DNA of 64,000 bases. Source: Kwoniella bestiolae CBS 10118. Its lineage: Eukaryota > Basidiomycota > Tremellomycetes > Tremellales > Cryptococcaceae. Location: the NCBI RefSeq assembly GCF_000512585.2, contig NC_089241.1, positions 4,730,001 through 4,794,000 on the forward strand. Direction: 5' to 3'. The position numbers and the translations under genes are program-made. Shown in pieces: positions 1 to 11,597 of the stretch (the first letter of the stretch is position 1; the number at the start of each line of letters is the position of its first letter). The notes under the pieces were generated by a model, which saw only the letters and a list, made by a program, of their open reading frames with translations, was not told the origin of the DNA and ran no database searches.

Positions 1-463
1 CTGCTCAATAATAGTGCTCGCTGGTATCCTGTTCCAACTAGGCACAATGGCAATCTTCGTAGCCCTCGCAAGCGACTTTATCGTTCGTGTCATCCTCCGA
101 AAACCATATTCCCACCTGAAAAAGAAATATCACAATTCCTCACCTAACGGAGAAACCGAAACCAAATCCGCAGCTGGACCACCCCAGGGACTCGAGCAGC
201 AGGATGGTAGGGTGGTGAGAACAGACGAGATCAAGAGAGGGGAGATCCTCCTGACTGGCGTGGCGTTCGCGTCAGCTATGATCTTCGTGAGGGGGATCTA
301 CAGGTCTATAGAGTTGGCTCAGGGGTGGTCAGGGTACCTCATCACGCACGAGGTGTACTTCATCTATCTGGATGGATTACCCATGGTATTATGTCTGGCG
401 GCGTTTGCGGTGGCGCATCCTGGGTGGTTGTTACCTAGACGGAAGGGGTGGTTGAGGGCGTAG
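1..463 (+). CDS. RTA1-like membrane protein, 3' part only
   Basis: This is the last part of an RTA1-like protein (fungal seven-helix membrane family that includes Rta1 and Rsb1, linked to lipid translocation and drug tolerance). The reading frame is open from the first bases and ends at TAG 461-463; the start lies outside the window. Visible are a membrane helix beginning LAGILFQLGTMAIF, a charged cytoplasmic loop with KKKY and many Glu/Lys, then a helix with MIFVRGIYRSIEL and the family's GW-G-L...E-Y...LD pattern, ending in HPGWLLPRRKGW. No intron is seen in this part. It converges tail to tail with a second RTA1-like gene ending at 789, and the two C-terminal halves are clearly alike, so they are paralogs. 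The transported substrate cannot be told from sequence. Confidence 0.85.
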   Translation, partial: CSIIVLAGILFQLGTMAIFVALASDFIVRVILRKPYSHLKKKYHNSSPNGETETKSAAGPPQGLEQQDGRVVRTDEIKRGEILLTGVAFASAMIFVRGIYRSIELAQGWSGYLITHEVYFIYLDGLPMVLCLAAFAVAHPGWLLPRRKGWLRA

Positions 464-788
464 ACCTGGTGGTATGGTAAGGTTGAGCTATAGATGAGGT
501 ATTGATATTGGACTTGCAATGAATCTTGTATCACTCGTATTGTTTCAGCATGATACATTGTCATCATAGCAATACATAAGCAGTAATCATGAATACGGTC
601 TATATGTTGAGTTATCAGGTCCACGGGTCTGAAATGTAATCTATAAGGTCAAAAGGAAAATACAGAAATTCTATGAATCGTATGGCTATGGATGCTAAGA
701 GAAGAGGAAAAGGTCATGGCTATTTTCATCTACACTGTGATTATTGAATTGTCCCTTGATGTCTTGGTATAAGTATTCGGTAGACTAT
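464..788. other. Intergenic, between two converging genes
   Basis: This A/T-leaning stretch separates the two converging RTA1-like genes and presumably holds both 3' ends. I see no gene in it. Confidence 0.6.
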
Positions 789-2196
789 CTAGTGATACCC
801 CTTCCAAGTCTTCTTTCGGGGTAACAAGTACCCTGGGTGGATAAAGTTGTATATCCCCACAGCGATGAGCATCATCAAGGCGTCGAGGATGTTCTGATAC
901 ATCTCCGTGGTCATCAGGTGGCCTGTCCATCCCTGGGTCAATTCGATGGATCGGTAGATACCTATTGACGGTCCGATAAAGGAATGGTCAGCGACGTTTA
1001 ATACGATAGGTGGGGACACAAGCATATATGGGAAATCAGTGGACTCACCCCGAATGAGAATCATTAAACTACTAATGCCCACACCGATCAACAAGATCCA
1101 CCAAGCCCTGATATGCTGATGTTCGTACTCCTCTGATACATGTCCCTTCTGAGCTTCCAAATCGCCCTCTGTCTTCTCCTGCGTACTGTTCATTCCGGTG
1201 ACTCTGGTATCATCCGAAGAGGTAGGTACTAAAGTACCATTACTATCCTTTCGTTCTCCTGTAGCCATAGCCTTCTGAGCTTTCTTGGCGTTGTTCCTCT
1301 CGATCTGCCTCACTCTGAAGGCATAGGGTTTCTCGGCGGTAGCTCGAAGTAGGAAATCGATCCCCAGGCCGATGAATACTCCCATAGAGACGAGTTGGAA
1401 GATTATACCTGCTACCATGATGTTGGTAGCTGATTGGGTTGGCGCACCCTCGGCTGCAGAAGACGAGGCCTTTCCTCCACCGATGGCTTGGAGGACTAGG
1501 GAGATGATATCGGCGGTTATGAATGTTGCGAAGTACTATCGAAAGGCCACGAGGTCAGGTTGATTCATTGTCGTTCTGGAGGTGCGGATGGATCGAAGAT
1601 GACAGGGTGGGGAGGGTACAGATGACGAGAGGGGAGAAGAAGCAAAACTCACATATTTAGGTTGTAGGAGAGAGTATTGGGGTCCTAGTCTGTTGATAGC
1701 CATGCCGAGGACGACGTAGTCGTATGCGGAGAAGAAGACAGGAGCCATGATGAGGCTAAGTAATCACGAACAAGTCAGTTTGGAATGATGACAAGTCACA
1801 TATACGTCGGATCACTATTGGAAGTTTCAAGTATTGGTAAATGACAATCCAACTTACGTAGAAATCTGCATCAAGAATGGAGTCAAGAGGGTGACATTCT
1901 GAGAAGACCAATATCGTCCCGACCAACCTAATACCTCGACGAGCGCACCGAGGACCAAAGTGGGGTAGATGATCCAGTATTTATATCGGAATGCTTGGAT
2001 CGAGTGGACAGCTGAGTCATGGTAAGCGTCTGTGAGTGATTGTGGTGCAAGGGAAAGAAAGACAAAGGTTTGTGTAGATGAGCGGAGAAGCCGACTTACT
2101 CGCTGAGACTGAGAATAGAACGATGAAAGCCAAACACCAGGCTGGTGAAGGGGTGTAGCCATAGTTGGATCCGTCGGTGTGGTTATCGTCTGACAT
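789..2196 (-). CDS. RTA1-like membrane protein (probable lipid-translocating/stress family)
   Basis: This is a complete RTA1-family gene on the minus strand. The start at 2196 (MSDDNHTDG...) has a short polar N-terminus followed at once by the first helix. Exon 1 ends at 2100 (donor GTAAGT), the next exon brings the typical AYHDSAVHSIQAFRYK segment and a helix with LVEVLGWSGRYWSSQN, followed by MAPVFFSAYDYVVLGMAINRLGP and a Gly/Ser-rich loop. The last exons carry IFQLVSMGVFIGLGIDFLLR, a long charged loop, and GIYRSIELTQGWTGHLMTTE with HPGYLLPRKK at the end. An intron at 962-1048 splits ILIRG from IYRSIEL in phase. Seven hydrophobic segments fit the family. Function (lipid efflux, azole or sphingoid-base tolerance) is known for some members only; here it is inference. 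Confidence 0.88.
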
Positions 2197-3063
2197 GGTG
2201 TATGACTTGAATGGGCTTTGTCGGGTATGTTACAGCTGATCAACTTGGTAAGTTGCTTTGTATCCTTGGTTGAGTGGATGGGATCTTGAATTAGCTGTGC
2301 AAGACATCCCATTATATACCTTTATTCCCACTTCAACTTGCATCTGTGCATGATGGTACGAATTGAATTCGCAAGCGGTCATATTCATTCTCACCCCGCC
2401 TTCTTTTCGTCAAGATATCACTACTTGTATCAAAACGTTCCTGAGACAACGAGATTCAATCGTCATGTCTCGAGGTGTATAACCTTATCCCCGCCGATCG
2501 AACATCGGATCACAGAGTATCAACATCGGATTTGAGGGAAACGCAGGGACTAGGAGCTGGAGGGAGGAGAGATAGGAGCGAGACACGAGTCTGGATCTGA
2601 GATGATGATGCCATGCCGATGTAAGCTGGGTACTACGAGTAGAGAGTATGGATCTGCTGTACAAACTCATACTCAGCCCACGGTGAGAGATGGCCTTGCG
2701 GGGATGTATGACCGCTTGATGACTTAACTGCAACCAGGCACAAAGAATTCAAAGGAGGGGTGTATGTCAATGTCCCACGTGTCACTATGCCACGTGTCAC
2801 TGTCACAAATGGGAGACAGCAGCAGATAAAGTCGTGGGAAAGTGGTATGGCCTTATGCGCGAAACTGATGACATCATCACTTGATCATAATGACGGTCCG
2901 ATGATTGGACGAGATCACCGAGGGGAACGATGATCATGGTGATGAAAACGACAACGATGAAAATGATGAGCATGAGCATGGTAGTGACGACAACTACAGT
3001 GCATATATGAGCTCACTTCACTTCCCTTAGACAGCTTCGAACAGCAGTAGGAGATAAACAACC
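2197..3063. other. Intergenic, divergent promoter region of RTA1-like gene and NTH1
   Basis: This roughly 870-base region lies between the starts of two divergent genes. It holds a duplicated CACGTG element (separate entry) and A/T- and GATGA-rich stretches near 2930-2990. Short open frames here lack conserved features. I see no gene. Confidence 0.6.
2775..2801. promoter_or_regulatory. Duplicated CACGTG (E-box-like) element
   Basis: The 12-base word CCACGTGTCACT occurs twice, at 2775-2786 and 2790-2801, three bases apart. Each copy contains the palindrome CACGTG, the core site of bHLH proteins such as Cbf1 and of bZIP relatives. It lies about 260 bases upstream of the NTH1 start and about 580 from the RTA1-like start. 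Binding is inferred only from the motif. Confidence 0.45.
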
Positions 3064-4792
3064 ATGCCCCTTCGTTCAACGCGATCGTCGCTCAACCCTC
3101 AACCATCATCGCCTGCATTCGAACCCAGAAAGGAAGAGCAAGAACCTCTATCGACCATCCAGTCAGCTTCCAACTCTTCTTCGCCCTATTTCACCTCTTT
3201 GAGAAGGAGAACTAGATCTGTAGTTTCTGTCGGCGAAACAGAGGCCGCGAAGAAGAGCATCATTAAGTTGGATATAGCGAAATATCAATATGTCCCCTCT
3301 ACTCCACCACGGAAGAAACAAAAGGTAGATACACCCACTGAAGTGAAATTGGAAGATGTGGAAGATGCCGCGGGAAGTAGTGGAAGTAACAGGAAGACAC
3401 CCAAATCGAGCTGCAAAGTCAAAGCAGAAGCAGGAAGTCCCAAAACACCCAGATCGGCGAAGAAATCTCTACCCCAATTATCCCTTACCAAGCCTCATCC
3501 GGCACCGCCACGCTGGGAAGAGCAGTACAAGTTGATAGAGGAGATGAGGAAGAATATAGTGGCGCCGGTGGATAATATGGGGTGTGAGAGGCCTAGGACG
3601 GTGGTGGATGATGACCCGAAGGTGGGTCTTGTTTCCTTTCCTCCTCTTATCATCCAAAGTTCGACCTCACTATGCCACGTATTCCATTATTGTTGATTTG
3701 GCTATCATTTTCGGACCTATACTCTACAATGATATCTTCACCTTCAAGATACAATGCTGAGGTGTCATCTCTACAGACCCTCCGATTCCACATCCTCATC
3801 TCGCTCATGCTCTCATCCCAAACCAAGGACCCCGTAACTTCAGCAGCCGTCACAACCCTACACGATACACTCCCAGGTGGACTCACCGCCAAATCACTAT
3901 CAGAAGCTACAACCGAGGAGATCCAGAACTGCATAAACAAAGTGGGCTTCTGGAGGAGAAAGGCAGATTACATCAAGGAAGCTGCGATTCATCTGCTGGA
4001 GAAGGAGGGAGGGGATGTACCCAAGACTTTAGAAGGGTTATGCGAATTGAGGGGAGTGGGGCCGAAGATGGCTTTTCTGGCTTTGCAGTGCGCTTGGGAC
4101 ATGTGAGCGGATGTTTCTTCCATCTTTTCGATCAAAATACAGGTCCCCTCTGATCCGTTGTGACACACGCCTAAACCTCACGTTCCGAGGTCATACAGGT
4201 CTCCGTCAATGTTCGTCACAATGCTGATGCCCCCTTGAATCTACTTAGCAACGCAGGGATAGGAGTCGACGTACACGTCCATCGAATAACCAACCGACTG
4301 AAATGGCACAAACCACCCACGACCACTCCAGAGGGTACGAGGTTGAACTTACAATCGTGGCTACCTCCTCATCTGCATAAACCCATCAATCCAATGCTGG
4401 TGGGATTCGGACAGGTGATTTGTCTACCTGTTGGACCGAGGTGCGACGTGTGTTTGCTGGGTCAGCAGAAGATATGTCCAAGTAGGATCAGTAATGTCAA
4501 GAGCGGGGGGAGGAAGGAAGTGGTTTTTATAAAGAATGAGACAGAGGCCAAAGTGGAAATTGGATATGAGAACATGGTACTGAAAGTGGATGAAGGAGCT
4601 GGGTTGCTGAGGATCAAGGATGAACCTTCGCCTGAACCTTCCGAAGTGGGAGTGGCAGTAAAGATGGAGAGGGATAATGATTTGGACACAATGATTGAAC
4701 AGCCGGGGATGAACAAGGTCGATGAGGTGTTGGAGGTGTTGGATAGAGTGGATGGTGCGAGGGACGTTGATGGAGAGCCATTGGGCACATGA
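3064..4792 (+). CDS. NTH1: Endonuclease III homolog, bifunctional DNA glycosylase/AP lyase
   Basis: Base-excision repair enzyme that removes oxidised pyrimidines and cuts abasic sites, in the nucleus and, in yeasts, mitochondria. Three exons fit in phase: 3064-3621, 3777-4102 and 4249-4792, giving about 475 residues. The N-terminal 180 residues are Ser/Pro/Lys-rich, with basic stretches such as PPRKKQK that could be a nuclear signal. The core follows: FHILISLMLSSQTKD, the helix-hairpin-helix LCELRGVGPKMAFL with the catalytic lysine, and GIGVDVHVHRI with the catalytic aspartate. A [4Fe-4S] cluster motif is present as Cys-x6-Cys-x2-Cys-x7-Cys; the usual last spacing is five. The C-terminus after the cluster is a long acidic tail, about 110 residues longer than the bacterial enzyme. 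The second exon start was chosen because DPK joins TLRFHIL in frame. Confidence 0.93.
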
Positions 4793-5438
4793 GGTGTGTG
4801 ATACAGCACAGAAGGCGAGGAGAGACGGCTCCTTTGAAGAGGGGTGAGGGGTTTGGTCGGCGAGAAGATACCCAACCTCTGACGTTTGACTGACCCTGGT
4901 CATAGCCTTCGGACTTTTTGGAAGTCAACTGGTCTTCTCCGCCGTGCAATGGACCTCTTGCAGAGGACGGTGGTTGCTGGTATAGCTTCAGACGTTATCT
5001 CAAATTCAGATGATCCATTGTTAAAGATATCCTTTCTTTCCGTTGTAACCAGATAGACCTCCAGTCACAGATTTGTATTTCTCCCTGGATCTCATATGCT
5101 CCTATGAGTCATCCTGACTTGATATGGTCATCTACCGATACCTCGATGCATACACATATGCATATACATAGAGTACGTTTACTACTCATGAAAGAAGCCT
5201 TCTCTGCGGTGTATACATATAAGTAGTATTACGTCATCACATTCCGTTCATTGTTTATACTCGTATACTCGTGAATTCACACTCACACCCAAGAGAGAGA
5301 TGTTGAATTCCTGTTTTCCTACATTTATATGTACTCTTATCTCATACTCGTATTACTACTGAGAAAAGTACGACCCTCCTCCTCCCAAGCCAGAGCCAGA
5401 CTGCCTTGCAGATTCCGACCACCCCCACAGCTCCCACC
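4793..5438. other. Intergenic, NTH1 3' end and transcription-factor promoter
   Basis: About 650 bases with alternating A/T-rich words (catatgcatatacata near 5155) and no supported gene. Open frames antisense to the NTH1 tail and here do not look conserved. Confidence 0.5.
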
Positions 5439-8400
5439 ATGGCATCCCAACTATCACAACAGCAACAGCAACAGCATCAGCATCAGCATCAGCATCAGCA
5501 TCAGCATCAACCGCTCGCATCTTCCTCAACCACCCCACCCAAGAAGCTCAACAGTGCGTTGGGCTTATCCGCCGCTCATTTCATGATCTGGAGATGGTCT
5601 TGTAGATAGCACACTGATGATTCGTGTCTGTCGTAGGCTGCGATGCATGTAGGTCCCGTAAGATTCGGTGCGATCGGTTGGTACCGGTTGAAGGTCATTT
5701 GGTAGATCCCAGTATACCACCTCCTTGCAAGGTGAGTCTTATGATTAGTCCATCTGAAGATACCATCAAGTCTTCTCGTCTATCACAGTAATGTGGCTGA
5801 CTTTTAGCTCTCTATGTGATATAGCAATGCGGGAATCTGGGGATAGAATGTACGACCACCTGGCGACCCAAGAGGGTGAGTAGTAGCGCATGTGTCAATC
5901 ACAAGCTGCGGGAGCGAGTAACATCGCCTGTACTCAGCTAATCATCCTCTCTTAATCCCTGCCAGCGTGGACCACCTAGCGAATACCTCAAGTACGTCTG
6001 TCGTTTTTTATACGCCTTCCGCTATTTCCAACTCCGTCACTTAATCAATTGACTTTATATGAAACGACAGGAGGAGACTAGCAGCGGCCAACGGCACATC
6101 CGATCCTCAACTCAACGGCAATGGTACCCTCCAACCACCATCCATGTCCATAGAGAACCTCACCTCATCTTCCTCCTCATCTACCTACCCTCCTGGACGA
6201 GTATACTCAAATGGAAGTGGTACAGAAGATTACCAGCGTACGCCCAAGCCAATCCATGATGCCCTTTCACCCATATCACCTCAATCGATCTATGTGAATT
6301 ATCAACAGCACCAATCTCAGTTTAACAGCCTGGACAACGTTATAAATAGGGACGTGGCGGGGTATGTGTTCTCGCTTTTCTTCGATTATGTGAGTTCGCC
6401 TTTTATTGTCTATCTCGATCACTTGTGTTGAGAAGGAGGTTCCACCAAGAATATCTTGCACCCAAGGGAATATTTGCTGATATATATCTTGGCTGCATCC
6501 AGGTACACCCCCTCACACCGTGCTTGCACCGACCGACGTTCCTAATGGAAGTAGAAACAAGGAGGGACGAGAAAGATCCTGTGTTTTTTGCTTTGGTGCT
6601 GAGCGTATTGGCTTCAGCCATGGTACAGGTGAGTCTTGAGTTGAGTTGCATGTTGCTCATCTCCCATCAAATCTTCTTGACATTTCGATGACAGAGAAAC
6701 CCAAAACGGAAACAAGACGACTGATCTTTAGGCTGGTATTTTAGATACCAAAAGCTCTCCTACCGCCTATCAACAATATTCCTGCACGCGAGATGGCAGA
6801 TAGATGCTATCAAGTCTCACGACTGGTATCCTTGAACGCGTATGATCCGCCTACGATAGAAATGGTCATAACCAGATTTCTGGACGCTGTATATCACTTG
6901 GTTTCTGGTAGACTGGGTGCTCAAGGTATGTCTACATATAATACCTTTGTAGCATTGTCGTGGCGGCTAACAAACAATGTTCCCGTAGCCGCATGTCTGG
7001 GGGAAGCCGTGCAGCTTGGCACGGTATTAGGAATACATAGGGAATCGAGCTATGTGGGACTAGGTCGGTGTACTTTCTATACTGCTACATGTCTCACATC
7101 GTTAGGCTTGTCCGCTGACTGAATGATCCGCCACCATTTGTAGATCCTATCAGTGCTGAGGTCAGGCGTAGGATGTTCGGTCTGATATTTACCTCTGATA
7201 AGTCTGCGTGAGTCTGGCAAACGATCTCTAAACATGCGGGGACCAGCCAGCTGATAATCTGCGTATAGAGCTTGTCTGCGAGATCGACCGATATTTCTAG
7301 CGACTGAAGAGTGCGATGTCATGATGCCGCGAGAAGTGTGAGATCACCGTTCCACAACACATCAGTCCGTTGAAAGAGAGCTTGAGTATCGGCTAACAAT
7401 GACAATCGGCAATCAGGGATGACGAGTATATAACCCGCACGGAGTATCTCGACTTTCCACCACATGCTACTTCGACACTAGCTGGTTTCAAGTGGGTTCA
7501 GCCGTCACGTCTGTCTTCCTGACTTCCTGCTGACAAATGTTGATGATGACCTCTAGCATTGCCACGAGAACATTCAAGTGTGTGCATGTCACTATCCTCT
7601 CGTACGAAGCTATGCTGAAACATATCCATATAGATTCATAGGCGATGCTATCGTTCTACGACGTCAGGTCCGCCGGGAAACACCGTTGACGCCTGAAAAC
7701 ATCTTGGCTTACCTGCGACGGATCGAATCTATTTCAGACGATCTCAAGGCGGTCTTGAAGGATGTTCCTTCCGCTTTGAGATTGGAAGAGACTCCCGCTC
7801 CGTTCGATATACCGTGAGTCGTCGTTTGAGCATGTATCCGAATCTCAAGTGGCAGTACTGATACTTCGGCTCTGGTGTCTAGCGAGACGAACCAGGAATG
7901 GGGACAAGACATGTTAGCCCAGCTGGATGTGTACTTCTCACAAGCTTACCAATCCCGCTCTATCGCCAAGGAAGCGTTCTTGGTTCTTAAAGGGAATATC
8001 TACGTGACTCATGCCCTTGCGAGATATGTCCTATTGTGAGTTTCACTAATATGGATCACTTATCAAGGTGGAATTGCTCGTCGTCGTTGCTGAAGTTGCG
8101 TGTGTGATCAATGTAGGAAATGTCGAGATGAGATTGTAGATCAGACTAATCCGGATGGCGGCGTGACTTTGACGGGTGAGTCAGGAATGGCCATCCATCG
8201 CAATCACACTTCCTTCCCTTCACACGATTCAAGCTAATGGATCCGGATCATTTTCTTGTTCAGCCACGGCCAGGATGATCTCGATATTTACGAGTCGACA
8301 GGACAAATATGAACATATAGTGCTTGATCTGCTTAAAGCTCTGCATAGGTGAGTCTCACTCGGGTGAAAATGGTTCAGACACTGACATATCATCTGTATA

Positions 8401-8709
8401 CCGCAGCATACCAATCCAAAATGTAAGTCGACCTCCCATCGTCTTTGTGGTACATGTCATATGTGTATCTCACACCGTGTGTCCCCACTGTAGCTCGCCG
8501 TGAATGGCCCATCGTTAGTCAACAAAGTACGATATGTAGCTGTGGCACTGTTGGACGCTTTGGACGCACAGAATCCTGTCAGCCCGGAGGGGGCCTATCT
8601 GTTGGACTTTTTGGGTATATTATCCGAGATTGAACAGGTAATTTGAGCATCTTCTATGAGCCGGAATTCGGGGAGTACCGCTGATGTCTATGGAATGCAG
8701 ACATTATAG
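5439..8709 (+). CDS. Zn2Cys6 fungal transcription factor
   Basis: DNA-binding regulator of the Gal4 class. I can thread 19 exons in phase, from ATG 5439 (CCACCATGG context) to TAG 8707-8709. After a Gln/His repeat comes the zinc cluster: CDACRSRKIRCD, an unusually long 18-residue loop, then CKQCGNLGIEC, followed by the basic linker RPKRRGP. A Ser/Thr-rich linker leads to the fungal_trans domain with VHPLTPCLHRPTF, a segment AYDPPTIEMVITRFLDAVYH, then GEAVQLGTVLGIHRESSY and DPISAEVRRRMFGLIFTSDK. Introns are 50-170 bases. Exon 17 is 16 bases (8407-8422) and the last exon is only 9 bases (8701-8709, Thr-Leu-stop). The acceptor for exon 6 is either 6432 or 6435. The regulated genes are unknown; no target pathway can be assigned from the protein, although the carbohydrate block lies just downstream. 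Confidence 0.87.
5460..5510 (+). repeat. CAGCAA/CAGCAT hexamer repeat coding Gln-His
   Basis: Short CAGCAA units followed by about six perfect CAGCAT units, coding a poly-Gln to alternating Gln-His tract near the N-terminus of the Zn2Cys6 factor. Such tracts vary in length by slippage. Confidence 0.9.
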
Positions 8710-9104
8710 TCATCTGTGGAGTGTACGAGTGGATGGCAGTCAACCGATCTCAAGGGCATGCTGTAGATGTGGAACGAAATCTAATGACAATGTAACGGAT
8801 ACGTAATGAATCTTGCAATGGTCGACTTATTGACCTAGCCAATGCCAGGTATGCTACAGTTGAGTGCATCTAGCATTGTCGGCACATATTGAGAAGAAAT
8901 GGATCAATCCTGGATTGGTATATGAGAGAGAAGTGTCCTTATTCTTGGGTATATTGAATGGGGTATATATAATGTCCAAGGGGTATCTGCGTGTGCGAGG
9001 GCTTCGGCCCGTTGAGAGCAAGAAAAGAGAGGTAGGAAGGTACGGATTGGAGATCAATCGTAGTCTCACTAAATTAAAATGACGATATCTCGTTCAACGC
9101 CTCA
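8710..9104. other. Intergenic between convergent genes
   Basis: Nearly 400 bases between the ends of the transcription factor and the KRE6-like gene; no gene seen. Confidence 0.6.
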
Positions 9105-11597
9105 TCAGCATTGATCTTTCAATCGATTTTTCTATTTCACAAACAGAATCAAGTCAGCGATCGATCTTTCAGTACAGCTTCGATTCGTTTGAAGCTGCAA
9201 CTTACAGGCATCGAGTTGCCGGTATCGCTCCAAATGGTCAAATTCGGATTAGTGTACGCGTCGATGTGTCTCTCAATGTAATCCGCCGTGGGGTGATCAT
9301 CGGGATCGCAACCGATCCTCCCCTCCGGTCGTTGGTAGACCCTGATATAATCTATGAGGTATTCCGCCGGGAAGTCCAGGTTGACGAAATCGACAGCCTG
9401 GAAGTTGTTTGACATTCCGAAGTTTATCACCAGGGCCATCGGTTCTTCAGGTAAGATACGGGGTCCGATCTGCATGGATTCGGATGCACCCACAGCGCCG
9501 GGGTACATCGTCCATGATTTTTCGCCATTGGCTACCCATGTTATATGGCCTGTCGATCGGTCGTTGGGGTCGGTAAACATCTCGACGCCTAAGTCATCAA
9601 CGCACTGCCGTTAGTGGAATGCTGTAGAATTGACCTGATATGAATAATGTGTCGGAAGAAATGTAGAAACTCACCCTGCACACCGAATTCCCGACTGGAC
9701 CCCTGATATATATCCGTCCCTACAAATGTCAAGCTAGATACTGCCTCCTGGTATACACCCCCGGTATAGGTGTTGAAAGACGTCAAATCCGTATCATACT
9801 GATGAGCCACGTCGGTGGTGTTGATATACTGATACCCTTCGTCAAAAGGTGCAACCTGGAAGGATTGGGAGAGTACACCTTGTCCAACATGCAGGTCGAC
9901 CTGAGCTTCTAGAACATCGATTTCAGGTGCACCTCGACCGACCGAGACGTCCGGTCCGGCATGATCTTCTCCTGGGCAAGTGCACGCTGACATCCTTTGG
10001 CCGGGGAGGCTGTCACATGAAGATAACATACTATTAGCACTGCATCTTTCGTATAGCCGAGCGATAAACGAGCAGTCTAATCGAATTTGCTCGAGATCGA
10101 CCAAGTCGATGAACCTCCTGTCACTCACTAGGAGATCGGCTCCCCTTTATTCGAAGTCAAGGCAGCCTCTGGTCCTGTACCCTCGGGATTAGTCTGATTG
10201 GCCAAAGTCCCAATATCGCAAGAAGTATACGTATAAGGCCAAGTCCCATCGGTGGACGCTCCATAACCCGGTCTACCAAGATTACCAAATAGCCAGAGAC
10301 CTGGCCAGAACCCCCCGAATCGGGTGTTACCTGGCAACGAGATCCGAGCCTCGAGGTAGAAGGAGTACTGGAAACATAGTTGATTCCATGATTGGATCAT
10401 TGCGGACTTGAAATTCAGATCGTTGATCGATTGTTGGGACATTGTTAAAACGAGATTGCCATCGCGGGTAGTGGCTGCCGAGGGGTTGTACCATTCGAAG
10501 TCACTAAAGACATCCATCAGTAATCGGATCCAGTAATCTTCCTCGTACAGTCGATCAAGCTTACCCTGTTGCCCAGTAGTGGATGTCACTGCGAACAACT
10601 GCTCATCAGTATGCCATTCGATCACTTGCGCAAGACGAGAGGTGCCACTCACGGCGCAGTGAAGAATGGATCATCTCCAGGGTAGAACGTCCTCCCGTCT
10701 TTGTTGAACTCATCCGAGAATACCAAGGTATATTCCTCTCCATCATAACCCGTTCTAGTATACACATCCGAAGGCGTATCTTCATCTATCAAAGTTGCGA
10801 ATCCCTGTATGGAAGGTATCTGACCGGTTCCATTGATCCCGCCTAGATTATATCCTCCCTTAGAATCCAAGGAACCTTGGGTGTAGTAATCTATTATCGG
10901 ATATCCAGCAAAAAGGGCTACGATCCCTATCAACAGCAGGAACAAACATCCCACATTGCCCGCTCCTCTTACGGTGAACACATTCCCCCTGTCATACTAG
11001 GGATATCAGAGCATGTCCAATTAGCATCAAGCGTCGATCTGGTTTGATGGAATGGGATAATCCCACTTACGACTTACCAGAGTATCCCACTCGTCGTCAT
11101 CTGGATTATGCAAATAATCGTCCGCTTCAGAGTCACCAAGATAAGTCTTGTCCAAGCCCAAAGCAGCTGGGTTCCGTGGATCTAAACGATCTTCTACATC
11201 ACCTTCAAGCGGTGTGTCGAGCAGCGCTGCATCGGCTGAACCGGACGAAGGCGGAGCAGTAGGGCCGTATTTCTTCGATTTCTGGGAATGACAAGAATCA
11301 GACCAATGTCAGCTACGTGGAACATCGGTGATATCACGTTAACACAGTGATGTCTGTCATTCCACTCACCCCTCCCGATCTCTTCCTTAAGAGGGAAGTT
11401 GAGCTCTCCCCCCTCGGAGGCATAGCATTCCACCTTGACCCTCCTGATACTGTGGTAGACATCTCTGCGGTCGGTGAAGGGGACAGTAAAGGTCGCTGCG
11501 AAGTCCAAGATCCACGATTGCCTAGACCTTCAGTGATTCTATGACTGTGATCAGAGTGAGTCGAAGAGAGCGAGTTGTAAGATAGTCGATTCCACAT
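9105..11597 (-). CDS. KRE6/SKN1-family beta-1,6-glucan synthesis protein (GH16-like)
   Basis: Type II membrane protein needed for beta-1,6-glucan in fungal cell walls, acting in the ER/Golgi. A Ser/Pro-rich cytoplasmic N-terminus starts at 11597 (MWNRLSYNS). An exon ending DDDEWDTL joins YDRGNVFTVRGAGNVG, then a single membrane helix CLFLLLIGIVALFAGYPI. The luminal domain has GEEYTLVFSDEFN, DIHYWATGDFEWYNP, GFWPGLWLFGNLGRPGYGAS, and the GH16-type catalytic box GAPEIDVLEA (ExDxxE). It continues with GHITWVANGE and YIRVYQRP. A last 27-base exon (9105-9131) gives the family-typical Cys-containing tail PKNRLKDQC and stop. The start could be further upstream: a CAG acceptor precedes the ATG. Whether the protein is enzymatically active is unresolved for the family. 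Confidence 0.9.

Noticed and set aside
4424..4949. Several minus-strand frames over the NTH1 tail
   Set aside because: Shadows of the acidic C-terminal coding of NTH1.
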